From assembly GCA_023421635.1 (NCBI GenBank), contig JAEZSU010000158.1, positions 1 through 8,556 of the forward strand: 8,556 nucleotides of DNA, written 5' to 3'. Position 1 is the first letter of the stretch. The number at the start of each line of letters is the position of its first letter. Below are positions 1 to 5,688 of this stretch, in pieces. The position numbers were made by a program, and so were the translations under genes. The DNA comes from Actinomycetes bacterium. Lineage in GTDB: Bacteria; Actinomycetota; Actinomycetes; Actinomycetales; Microbacteriaceae. Below the pieces are notes generated by a model. The model was not told where the DNA came from, did no database searches, and was given only the letters and a program-made list of their open reading frames with translations.

Positions 1-38
1 GATCGCGTCAACCGCCGCGACGCGATACCCTCGCGCGC

Positions 39-44
39 TAGCGT
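39..44 (+). promoter_or_regulatory. candidate -10 element of a leaderless transcript
   Basis: TAGCGT (TANNNT pattern) is followed by exactly six bases and then the ATG at 51, so transcription would begin at or next to the A of the start codon. No convincing -35 is seen in the short upstream stretch, and the window edge limits the view. The match is weak by itself; it is supported by the same arrangement at five other starts here. Confidence 0.4.
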
Positions 45-50
45 GTGGAC

Positions 51-308
51 ATGCGCGCATATCTGTTCAGCACCGGCCTGCTCAGCGCGGTCCTCGGCGG
101 GATCACCCTGCTGAAGGGGCTGCGGAATTCGGACGAGCCCTTCACCTGGCGCACCGCGCTCGCGTGGCTGAGCTGGGGCATCACGCTCGCGCTCGCCATC
201 GGGTCGGTCGTCGACACGTTCCGTGCGAAGCGCGGCCACACCGTGCCGGGCGACTCCCGCGTCTCCGGCGACGAGCAGAAGCTGCTCCGCGGGCGCCTGC
301 GCGACTGA
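51..308 (+). CDS. small two-helix membrane protein, function unknown
   Basis: Protein of 85 residues from ATG 51. An in-frame GTG at 45 would add two residues, but ATG is preferred because TAGCGT sits six bases upstream of it and no Shine-Dalgarno precedes either codon. Two hydrophobic stretches are visible: about residues 3-20 (YLFSTGLLSAVLGGITLL) and about 34-54 (the segment around ALAWLSWGITLALAIG). A short charged link between them contains RNSDEPF, and a basic/acidic soluble tail of about 30 residues ends in RGRLRD. This suggests a two-pass inner-membrane protein. I recognise no family. The gene ends 44 bases before the marR start and has its own candidate promoter, so it need not be part of the efflux operon. 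Codon use matches its neighbours and the hydrophobic pattern is coherent, which supports a real gene. Confidence 0.65.
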   Translation: MRAYLFSTGLLSAVLGGITLLKGLRNSDEPFTWRTALAWLSWGITLALAIGSVVDTFRAKRGHTVPGDSRVSGDEQKLLRGRLRD

Positions 309-317
309 GGGATTTAG

Positions 318-343
318 ATACCCAGGTTATATACCTAGGGTAT
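318..343 (+). promoter_or_regulatory. tandem palindromic operator, probable MarR autoregulatory site
   Basis: Two 13-base palindrome-like units lie directly end to end: ATACCCAGGTTAT (318-330) and ATACCTAGGGTAT (331-343). The second has perfect 5-bp arms (ATACC/GGTAT) around TAG; the first differs from symmetry at one position. The pair also forms a larger inverted repeat, ATACCCAGGT (318-327) against ACCTAGGGTAT (333-343), with one bulged base. The segment is AT-rich in a very GC-rich surrounding and overlaps the putative -10 at 341-346. MarR-family dimers typically bind short palindromes over their own promoter, so binding by the adjacent regulator is the natural inference. Confidence 0.7.
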
Positions 344-346
344 GAT
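341..346 (+). promoter_or_regulatory. -10 element of leaderless marR-mfs promoter
   Basis: TATGAT is followed by CGGCGG and the ATG at 353, placing the expected transcription start on the start codon. No good -35 is found at normal spacing. The hexamer overlaps the right end of the tandem palindrome, so a bound repressor would cover the promoter. Confidence 0.6.
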
Positions 347-352
347 CGGCGG

Positions 353-787
353 ATGACCAGAGCCGACGACATCGAACGGATCGTCATCGCCGCCCACGCG
401 CTCACCCGCGTCGCGGCGCTCTCGACCAGCAACGACGCACCATCAGCCCAGTGGCGGGCGCTGAGCCTGCTCCAGCAGGAAGGCCCGCTGCGCGTCGGGG
501 ACCTCGCCCGGCTGAGCCGTACGACCCAGCCGGGCATGACCCGGCTGGTCGGGCAGCTCGCGGCACAGGGCCTCGTCGATCGGTCCGCGGACCCGAGCGA
601 CTCTCGGGCGACCGTCGTGACCGTCACCCCCGCGGGCGTACAGGCGTTCGCGGACTGGAAGGCACAGCTGGGCACTGCGCTGGCCCCGATGTTCGCAGAC
701 CTGACGGACGCGGAATGGTCGGCCCTCGAGCATGCGTCCCGCATCCTCACCGAGCGCGCAGCGGCCGCGTTCGGGGGCGCCCGGTGA
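353..787 (+). CDS. MarR-family transcriptional regulator
   Basis: Protein of 144 residues, the usual MarR length, with a winged helix-turn-helix in the middle. Residues about 46-72 hold the HTH (LRVGDLARLSRTTQPGMTRL, then VGQLAAQGLV as the recognition-helix end). Residues 76-95 form the wing, with the family-typical DRSADPSDSRATVVTVTPAG. Flanking helices at 4-24 and 117-137 would form the dimer interface. MarR proteins are dimeric repressors released by small phenolic or drug-like ligands or by oxidation; no cysteine is present here, so a ligand rather than thiol oxidation is more likely. The start is ATG 353 because the frame upstream carries a poor, non-MarR translation and a -10 lies six bases before it. 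It overlaps the downstream MFS gene by four bases, which implies a repressor/efflux operon with self-control through the 318-343 palindromes. Confidence 0.93.
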   Translation: MTRADDIERIVIAAHALTRVAALSTSNDAPSAQWRALSLLQQEGPLRVGDLARLSRTTQPGMTRLVGQLAAQGLVDRSADPSDSRATVVTVTPAGVQAFADWKAQLGTALAPMFADLTDAEWSALEHASRILTERAAAAFGGAR

Positions 788-2016
788 GCCCCGCAGCATC
801 CGCCGGCACCGTCTGGAAGCAGCCGGCACAGGTCTGGGCGGTCGCGTTCGCAAGCGTCGTGGCGTTCATGGGCATCGGTCTGGTCGACCCGATCCTCCCT
901 GCCATCGCGGAGTCCCTCGCGGCGTCGCCGGTGGAGACCGAGATGCTGTTCACCAGCTACCTGGTCGTCACCGGGCTCGCCATGCTCGTCACGAGCTGGG
1001 TGTCGAGCCGCATCGGCGCGAAGGCGACGCTCCTCATCGGGCTCGCACTGATCGTGGCGTTCGCACTGCTGTGCGCGCTGTCGGGCAGCGTCGACGCCGT
1101 CATCGCGTTCCGCGCCGGATGGGGGCTCGGCAACGCCCTGTTCATCTCGACGGCCCTGGCGACGATCGTGGGCGCTGCCAGCGGCGGCAGCGGCACCGCG
1201 ATCGTGCTGTACGAGGCGGCGCTCGGTCTCGGGATCGCGATCGGCCCGCTCCTGGGCGGCGTGCTGGGCGAGGTCAGCTGGCGCGGGCCGTTCTTCGGGG
1301 TCGTCGCGCTCATGGCGATCGCCTTCATCGCCGTCGCGACGCTGCTGCGCCCCACCGGCGCCGCCAAGCCTGCCCCGGTCGCGTTCTCGGCGCCCTTCCG
1401 CGCGCTCGGGCGCCCTGCGCTCGCCGTGCTCGCGATCGCGGCGCTCTTCTACAACGTCGGCTTCTTCGTCCTGCTGGCGTTCTCGCCGTTCCCGCTCGGC
1501 TTCGGCGCGATGGGCATCGGCTTTACGTTCTTCGGCTGGGGCGTCGCCCTCGCCGTGACGAGCGTGTGGGTGGCGCCGTTGCTGCTGCGCCGGTTCCGTC
1601 GCACGACCGTGATGCTGTGGACGCTGGCGCTGCTGGCTGCGGACCTCGTCGCCGCGGCGCTGGTGGTGCACAGCGTCGCAGGGCTCGTGGCGTGCATCGT
1701 CGTGGGCGGCGCGCTCCTCGGCGTCATGAACACCGTCCTCACCGAGTCGGTGATGGAGGCGACCGATCTGCCGCGCGCCGTCGCGTCGTCGGCGTACTCG
1801 GCCGTCCGCTTCCTCGGCGGCGCCGCGGCGCCTCCGCTCGCAGCGTGGCTCTGGCACGCGTACGGCGCCGCCGTGCCGTACGCGGTCGCCGCGGCGTCGA
1901 TGCTGATCGCGGGGGTCGTGATCCTCTCCTCGCGACGGCGCCTGGCGCACATCGACGCCCACCAGGCGGATGCCGCGGAGCAGGGCGCAGCCGTGCTCGT
2001 CGGCGACGCGGCCTGA
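784..2016 (+). CDS. MFS transporter, DHA1-type drug efflux, 12 helices
   Basis: Protein of 410 residues from GTG 784, whose GTGA overlaps the marR stop (TGA 785-787), the signature of translational coupling. About 12 hydrophobic segments occur in two groups split by a loop at residues 188-210. Helix 1 carries GLVDPILP (D35), the acidic residue common near helix 1 of drug:proton antiporters. A motif-A-like loop lies at 71-84 (SWVSSRIGAKATLL), with the canonical aspartate replaced. R110 follows in helix 4, and motif C of antiporters appears in helix 5 at about 147-160 (LGLGIAIGPLLGGV). A hydrophilic acidic tail starts near 385. The family exports small hydrophobic compounds using the proton gradient; the substrate cannot be read from sequence. 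Control by the MarR regulator is inferred from the operon. A specific family name is not justified. Confidence 0.92.
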   Translation: MSPAASAGTVWKQPAQVWAVAFASVVAFMGIGLVDPILPAIAESLAASPVETEMLFTSYLVVTGLAMLVTSWVSSRIGAKATLLIGLALIVAFALLCALSGSVDAVIAFRAGWGLGNALFISTALATIVGAASGGSGTAIVLYEAALGLGIAIGPLLGGVLGEVSWRGPFFGVVALMAIAFIAVATLLRPTGAAKPAPVAFSAPFRALGRPALAVLAIAALFYNVGFFVLLAFSPFPLGFGAMGIGFTFFGWGVALAVTSVWVAPLLLRRFRRTTVMLWTLALLAADLVAAALVVHSVAGLVACIVVGGALLGVMNTVLTESVMEATDLPRAVASSAYSAVRFLGGAAAPPLAAWLWHAYGAAVPYAVAAASMLIAGVVILSSRRRLAHIDAHQADAAEQGAAVLVGDAA

Positions 2017-2042
2017 GTCGCGCGCTCCGGGCTCGGGGCGGG

Positions 2043-2099
2043 GTGCAGCATCCGCGCCTCCGGCCTGCAAGGATCGAAGCATCATGACGGATGCTGCAC
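2043..2099 (+). repeat. 12-bp inverted repeat enclosing RBS and start codon
   Basis: GTGCAGCATCCG (2043-2054) is perfectly complementary in reverse to CGGATGCTGCAC (2088-2099). The 33-base loop between them contains the Shine-Dalgarno AAGGA (2069-2073) and the ATG at 2084-2086. In mRNA this could form a long-loop hairpin around the initiation region; in DNA it could be an operator with widely spaced half sites. The right arm is also coding (codons 2-6). Half of the arm is the hexamer GGATGC, which is frequent throughout this window, so coincidence is possible. Confidence 0.45.
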
Positions 2100-2467
2100 A
2101 CTCCCCCCACGACCTGATCGCCCTCGCCGCGCGCGCCGAAGCCGGTGAGATCAGCCACATCGAGCTCATCGAGGCGTTCCTCGAGACCGAGATCTACGTC
2201 CCGTCGATGTCGGACCCGGAGGCGGGCGCCATCGACCCCGTGATCTCCCGCATCGACGAGGTGGACTACCTGGTCGTCGGCGCGACCGTGGACGCGCTCG
2301 AGGAGACCATCGACGTCGCCCGCTACGGCGTGCCGATGGACGGGCGCGTGCTCGTGACCGGCATGGATCCGGAGCTCGGCATCCTCGTCAACCTCGGCGG
2401 CGGGGGCGCCTTCGCCTTGCCGAAGGCGATGCTCGACGACCTCCGCGGCGGGTCGCCGCTCGGCTGA
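2084..2467 (+). CDS. small acidic protein resembling SseB N-terminal domain
   Basis: Protein of 127 residues with ATG at 2084 and a Shine-Dalgarno AAGGA ten bases upstream, one of the few starts in this window with one. It has no signal peptide or membrane segment and is rich in Asp and Glu, so it is probably cytoplasmic. The pattern of an N-terminal helix leading to FLETEIYVPS (residues 32-41), then a central VVGATVDALEETIDVARYGV, then RVLVTGMDPELGILVNLGG (88-106) and a closing helix ALPKAMLDDLRGG resembles the SseB-like N-terminal domain found in many actinobacterial proteins, often as small proteins of unknown role. The match is by eye and remote. No catalytic motif is visible. It lies 67 bases after the MFS stop and ends 16 bases before the convergent MFS gene, so it is probably its own unit. 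Confidence 0.75.
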   Translation: MTDAAHSPHDLIALAARAEAGEISHIELIEAFLETEIYVPSMSDPEAGAIDPVISRIDEVDYLVVGATVDALEETIDVARYGVPMDGRVLVTGMDPELGILVNLGGGGAFALPKAMLDDLRGGSPLG

Positions 2468-2483
2468 GCGGCCGCATCCGCGC

Positions 2484-3713
2484 CTATCCCGCCGCCGCAG
2501 CGCCCCGGCGAACGAGGGCGATCAGCGAGACCACGAAGACCACCGCGCCGTACGCGGTGACGGTGGCCGCGAGCCCGAAGATCGACACTGCTGCACCCGC
2601 GAGCACCGCGGGCAGCGCGAACGAGATGTAGGCGAGCACGTAGACGGCGGCGAACAGTCCCGCCTGCCCACCGTCGGGGGCGGTGGGGATGAGGAGCCGG
2701 AGCGCCCCGGCGTAGGCCGTCCCGAACCCCCACCCCGTGATCGCGAGCGCGATGAGGTAGCCGGGCAGGCTGTGCGCCATCGCTGCGAGGACGCCGCTGG
2801 CCGTGCCGAGTGCCAACGCGCCCGCACCGACGGTGAACACCGCCCTGGCCGACGCGCTGCGCATGACGAGGACGGCCGCGACACCGACCGTGGCCACGAT
2901 CGCGACGGTGAGCGCCTGCACGGTGTGGCCAGTCTGGTCGAAGACGTCGCGCACGATCGTGGAGCCGAGGGAGATGAACAGTCCACCCGTCATCCACGAC
3001 GCGACGATCGCCGGCGCGACCCGCATGAAGCTCGCGCGGGAGGATGGCGGGATGCCGACGACCGGGCGCAGCGAACGCAGGAGTCCCGGCCGGCGATCGG
3101 CCGTCTCGGGGAGGAACCAGACCGCGACCGCGAGGAGCGCCGCGATCGCGCCGAGCACCCCGAAGACCACGAGCTGGGCATCGTGGAGCAGATCGAGGCC
3201 CGCCCCCGCGAGCATCGCGCCGACGGCGAGTCCGAAGGTCGGCACCGTGGCGTTGACGACGGCGCTGACGGCGCGGCCTCGGAGCGGTCGCGCGCGCTCG
3301 ACCAGTTCGGTGAAGGCGGCGGCGGTGGCGGTGAGCGACAGCCCGACTGCCACGCCCTGCACGATCCGCGCGAGGATGATCGCGGACGCCGAGGACGACA
3401 GCACGAACACGACCATGCTCAGCGCGAGGAGCGCAAGCGACAGGGAGAGCACGGACCGCCGCCCGAGGTGGTCGGAGAGGGTGCCGCCCACCAGCAGCGC
3501 CGCGAGGAGTGCCACGGGGTAGACCGCGAACAGGATCGTGACCGTCACCGTGTCGAGCCCGAGCTTCGTCTGCCAGTCCGGATAGAACGGCGACGGCAGC
3601 GTGGAGCTCGCGAGCGTCAACAGCATGATGCCCGCCACGAGGACCGGCGCGAGCAGCCCGCCGCGGGGGTGCGGCGTCCGGGTCGCCGGTGACGGAGGCT
3701 GGGTACGGGTCAC
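2484..3713 (-). CDS. MFS transporter, divergent from ArsR regulator
   Basis: Protein of 409 residues from GTG 3713 to TAG 2484-2486. GGAG at 3722-3719 lies five bases upstream and decides this start; longer in-frame extensions cross the operators and have no good RBS. A short proline-rich hydrophilic N-terminus (residues 1-18) is followed by about 12 hydrophobic helices. Helix 1 region contains ASSTLPSPFYPDWQ (36-48). Motif A of the superfamily is well kept at 76-88 (GGTLSDHLGRRSV), and ARIVQGVAVGL (115-125) is the conserved helix 4 arginine segment. The central cytoplasmic loop near 205-230 contains PETADRRPG, typical between helices 6 and 7. The antiporter motif GPxxGG of helix 5 is not present; TFGLAVGAMLAG replaces it. 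It is probably an exporter of a small molecule sensed by the neighbouring ArsR-type repressor; the substrate is unknown. Confidence 0.92.
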   Translation of the reverse strand: MTRTQPPSPATRTPHPRGGLLAPVLVAGIMLLTLASSTLPSPFYPDWQTKLGLDTVTVTILFAVYPVALLAALLVGGTLSDHLGRRSVLSLSLALLALSMVVFVLSSSASAIILARIVQGVAVGLSLTATAAAFTELVERARPLRGRAVSAVVNATVPTFGLAVGAMLAGAGLDLLHDAQLVVFGVLGAIAALLAVAVWFLPETADRRPGLLRSLRPVVGIPPSSRASFMRVAPAIVASWMTGGLFISLGSTIVRDVFDQTGHTVQALTVAIVATVGVAAVLVMRSASARAVFTVGAGALALGTASGVLAAMAHSLPGYLIALAITGWGFGTAYAGALRLLIPTAPDGGQAGLFAAVYVLAYISFALPAVLAGAAVSIFGLAATVTAYGAVVFVVSLIALVRRGAAAAG

Positions 3714-3725
3714 ATCGACTCCAAG

Positions 3726-3743
3726 GTTCAATACATTTCGAAC
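3726..3743 (-). promoter_or_regulatory. ArsR operator site 1 at the MFS promoter
   Basis: GTTCAATACATTTCGAAC is an 18-base imperfect palindrome of the form GTTCRA-N6-TYGAAC. It ends 13 bases before the MFS GTG start (3713, minus strand), so it would cover the MFS promoter or early transcript. An identical-form copy lies 47 bases away at 3773-3790. Repressor binding is inferred from the repeat, its AT-rich setting and the divergent regulator gene. Confidence 0.72.
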
Positions 3744-3772
3744 AAGGAGACGGTAATACAGAATCCACGTAA

Positions 3773-3790
3773 GTTCAACTAAAATCGAAC
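3773..3790 (+). promoter_or_regulatory. ArsR operator site 2 over the arsR promoter
   Basis: GTTCAACTAAAATCGAAC has the same GTTCRA-N6-TYGAAC form as the site at 3726-3743 and shares both arms with it; only the centre differs. It fully contains the putative -10 TAAAAT (3780-3785) of the regulator gene and ends one base before the ATG at 3792. Occupancy would block transcription of the regulator, so autoregulation is likely. Confidence 0.75.
3780..3785 (+). promoter_or_regulatory. -10 element of leaderless arsR-type promoter
   Basis: TAAAAT, a near-consensus -10, is separated by six bases from the ATG at 3792. No Shine-Dalgarno precedes the ATG, so a leaderless transcript is expected. The hexamer is the N6 centre, plus one base, of operator site 2. 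Confidence 0.65.
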
Positions 3791-3791
3791 C

Positions 3792-4112
3792 ATGACCGGT
3801 CCGATCCTGCTCCCACACCCCGACCGCGACGCGATCGCGCTGCCCGCGGTGCTCGCTGCGCTGAGCGATCCCGAGCGGTTGGCGATCGTCCGGCAGCTCG
3901 CGCGGGGGCCGCAGGAGATGGCATCCTGCTTCGCAACCGCTCCCGACATGCCGAAGTCCACGCGCTCGCACCTCATGAAAGTGCTGCGGGAGGCCGGCGT
4001 GGTGCAGAACGACCCGGCGCCGCGCGGCCCGGGCCGGGTGCTGCAGTTGCGCCGAGACGACCTGGACGCCCGCTTCCCGGGACTCCTGGACGCGGTGCTG
4101 GCGGCGGACTAG
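3792..4112 (+). CDS. ArsR-type winged-helix regulator
   Basis: Protein of 106 residues, the normal size for the family. It has the ArsR entry helix ALPAVLAALSDPERLAIVRQLARGP split over 16-40, the HTH with recognition helix in MPKSTRSHLMKVLREAG (53-69), and a following wing with GRVLQLRRDDLDARFPGLLDAV. The single cysteine (C46) and the absence of the CxC or paired His/Asp metal-site patterns argue against classic arsenic or metal sensing; similar non-metal ArsR-type proteins commonly pair with MFS exporters. It is divergent from the MFS gene (3713), with two matching palindromes between, which makes it the likely repressor of both. The start is supported by TAAAAT six bases upstream. Confidence 0.92.
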   Translation: MTGPILLPHPDRDAIALPAVLAALSDPERLAIVRQLARGPQEMASCFATAPDMPKSTRSHLMKVLREAGVVQNDPAPRGPGRVLQLRRDDLDARFPGLLDAVLAAD

Positions 4113-4135
4113 CGCGGTCGGAGTCAGACCGCGTT
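4111..4135. terminator. shared hairpin between convergent genes
   Basis: CGCGGTC (4113-4119) and GACCGCG (4127-4133) form a perfect 7-bp stem with a 7-base loop, extended by a G-T and an A-T pair to 4111 and 4135. It overlaps the stop codons of both convergent genes (plus-strand stop ending at 4112, minus-strand stop 4124-4126). There is no real T-tract on either side, so it could act as a weak bidirectional terminator of the GC-rich actinobacterial kind. The overlap with coding sequence weakens the case. Confidence 0.5.
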
Positions 4136-4951
4136 GCGGACATCCGTCGCGGTATCCGGAACGACCGAGGCCGGGATGCGGCCGAGCGTCGGAATCAGCG
4201 CGACCGCGACGAGGCACTGCACCGCCACGAAGACCCAGAACAGCGTCGGTCCCGAACTCATCACCCCGCTGTAGGCGATCGTGACGTCCGCGACGCCGTG
4301 GAGGATCGCGGCGAGCAGGACGCTCCCCCGGGTCGCATTGAACAGCCACGACGTCGTGATCGACATCGCAACCGTGGAAAGCACGAACCCTGCGAACGGG
4401 ATGCCATGCTGGAAGCTGCCATCGGTCAGGAAGAGCGGCAGGTGCCACAGCGACCACACGACACCGAGCACGACCGCGGCGGTCACCGGCGACAGTCGGC
4501 GCTGCAGCCGCGGCAGCGCGAATCCTCGCCATGCTGTCTCCTCGGTCAGCAGGAACATCCACACCTCGATGAGCAGGAGTCCAGGAACGGCGGCGAGGGG
4601 CACCAGCTCCCCCACGCCGACCGGATGCCGGATCACCGCGCCGATCACGGCCGAGGCGAGCGCCATGGCTGGCAGAAGCAGCAGCGCAGCGGCGTACCAT
4701 CGCACGCCCACCCGGCCGCGCAGCATCCGCGCCAGCAGATCCTTCACCGCGGGCCAGCCTCCCGAGACCGTCGCCGCGACGAGGGTCGCCACCGGCAGCC
4801 CGATCCAGAAGGCGAGGGCCCCCGGCACGTGCCAGTCGATGAGCCCGTGCTGTTCGGCGATCGCAGTGCCCCAGATCAGCCAGGGCAGCGCGAAGGCGAG
4901 GACGAAGAAGAGCGGCAGGCCGCTGCGGCCTGGATGCGTGCGTCGGGTCAC
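4124..4951 (-). CDS. CPBP-family intramembrane metalloprotease (Abi/CAAX-like)
   Basis: Protein of 275 residues, GTG start at 4951, with about eight hydrophobic segments. All hallmark motifs of the CPBP (Rce1/Abi) family are present: motif 1 EETAWRGF with E137, E138 and R142; motif 2 SLWHLPLF with H170; and motif 3 NATRGSVLLAAILHGVAD with N205 and H218. These glutamate and histidine residues form the presumed catalytic site in the membrane. Family members cleave prenylated proteins in eukaryotes; bacterial members act in bacteriocin self-immunity, processing or unknown roles, so the substrate is open. No bacteriocin gene is seen nearby. TACCGT lies six bases before the GTG, suggesting a leaderless mRNA. 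It is convergent with the ArsR-type gene and 89 bases downstream of the response regulator's stop on the same strand, with its own apparent promoter. Confidence 0.9.
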   Translation of the reverse strand: MTRRTHPGRSGLPLFFVLAFALPWLIWGTAIAEQHGLIDWHVPGALAFWIGLPVATLVAATVSGGWPAVKDLLARMLRGRVGVRWYAAALLLLPAMALASAVIGAVIRHPVGVGELVPLAAVPGLLLIEVWMFLLTEETAWRGFALPRLQRRLSPVTAAVVLGVVWSLWHLPLFLTDGSFQHGIPFAGFVLSTVAMSITTSWLFNATRGSVLLAAILHGVADVTIAYSGVMSSGPTLFWVFVAVQCLVAVALIPTLGRIPASVVPDTATDVRNAV

Positions 4952-4957
4952 GCCGCC

Positions 4958-4963
4958 ACGGTA
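4958..4963 (-). promoter_or_regulatory. candidate -10 element of leaderless CPBP gene
   Basis: On the minus strand TACCGT is followed by GGCGGC and the GTG at 4951. No Shine-Dalgarno is evident. The fit to TANNNT is correct but other positions are not near consensus, so it rests mainly on the pattern shared with other starts. Confidence 0.4.
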
Positions 4964-4995
4964 TGACGCCGGTCTGCGGGCACGGATCGGCCGCG

Positions 4996-5026
4996 GGTCG
5001 GATCCCTCCGCTGCGGGTCTCCGACC
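4996..5026 (-). terminator. possible hairpin downstream of response regulator
   Basis: GGTCGGA (4996-5002) and TCCGACC (5020-5026) pair perfectly over 7 bp with a 17-base loop that can itself form a short CCG/CGG helix. It sits 15 to 45 bases beyond the response regulator stop on the minus strand, where a terminator would be expected. There is no T-tract. Confidence 0.3.
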
Positions 5027-5040
5027 ACGGGCCGAGGGGA

Positions 5041-5688
5041 TCAGGCGACCCCGGCACGGAAGGCGTGGATCACCAACTGTGCGCGGTCACGGCTCCCGGT
5101 CTTGGCGAGCAGGTTGCCGATGTGCGTCTTCACCGTGCCCATGCTCAGGTGCAGCGCTGCGCAGATCTCGGCGTTGGAGAGCCCCTGCGCGATGCAGACG
5201 AGCACCTCGCGCTCCCGTGCCGTGAGCCCGGCATCCGGGACCGACGGCGCCACCGGGGGCGGCGCAGCGACGAGCGCGTGCAGGAGCCGACGCTGCACCG
5301 AGGGGTCGAGCAGCGCCTCGCCCGCCACCACCGTGCGCAACGCCCGTTCGATCTCCTCCGCCGAGGAGTCCTTCGTGAGGTAACCCCGCGCGCCCGCGCG
5401 CAACGCACGGAACACCCAGGTGTCCTCGTCGTAGGTGGTCATGACGACGACCCGGATGTGCGGATGGGTTGCGAGGATCTGTTCCGTCGCGTCGACGCCG
5501 TCGATGCCGGGCATGTTGAGGTCCATGAGGACCACGTCGGGCTGCTGCATCCAAGCCTGATGCACCGCGTCATCCCCGTCGATGGCGGTGCCGATGACCG
5601 TGATGCCGTCGATGAGGCTCAGGAGCAGCGCGACGCCGTCGCGCACCACCTTCTGGTCGTCGGCGACCAGCACCCGGATGTCATCCAC
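5041..5688 (-). CDS. NarL/LuxR-family response regulator
   Basis: Protein of 215 residues from GTG 5688, the usual length. The receiver domain (1-120) has the acidic pair D10/D11 in VLVADDQ, phosphoacceptor D56 in VVLMDLNMPGIDG, T84/T85 in VVMTTYD, and K106 in GYLTKDSS. After a proline-rich linker (142-152, APPPVAPSVP) comes a LuxR-type HTH starting at LTAREREVL (155-163), with SNAEICAALHLSMGTVKTHI as the DNA-binding helices. Phosphorylation by the partner kinase would drive dimerisation and DNA binding. The GTG lies inside the end of the kinase gene: an 8-base overlap, with GAGGGG upstream as the RBS. The two are therefore translationally coupled. Longer forms of this frame run antisense-like through the kinase and are not family-like. 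Confidence 0.95.
   Translation of the reverse strand: MDDIRVLVADDQKVVRDGVALLLSLIDGITVIGTAIDGDDAVHQAWMQQPDVVLMDLNMPGIDGVDATEQILATHPHIRVVVMTTYDEDTWVFRALRAGARGYLTKDSSAEEIERALRTVVAGEALLDPSVQRRLLHALVAAPPPVAPSVPDAGLTAREREVLVCIAQGLSNAEICAALHLSMGTVKTHIGNLLAKTGSRDRAQLVIHAFRAGVA

Noticed and set aside
732..2087. Plus-strand frame overlapping the first MFS gene
   Set aside because: It is an out-of-frame shadow rich in Arg, Gly and Ala, lacking hydrophobic helices or motifs.
181..2169. Very long minus-strand open frame opposite the marR-mfs operon
   Set aside because: Its translation is arginine-rich low-complexity sequence with no domain, as produced by the antisense of GC-rich genes. The plus-strand genes in the same place have full family motifs.
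2323..3768. Long minus-strand frame over the second MFS gene, shifted by one base
   Set aside because: It is Arg/Ala/Gly/Pro-rich without motifs. The frame ending at 2484 encodes a complete MFS protein.
4124..4951. CPBP protease as part of a bacteriocin immunity cluster
   Set aside because: No precursor peptide, modification enzyme or dedicated ABC exporter is nearby, so the family assignment stands but that role is not supported.
3714..5057. Upstream extension of the minus-strand MFS frame through the ArsR and CPBP genes
   Set aside because: This is only the absence of stop codons in GC-rich DNA. The MFS fold begins after GTG 3713, which has a Shine-Dalgarno, and the extension runs antisense to the arsR-type gene and over the operators.
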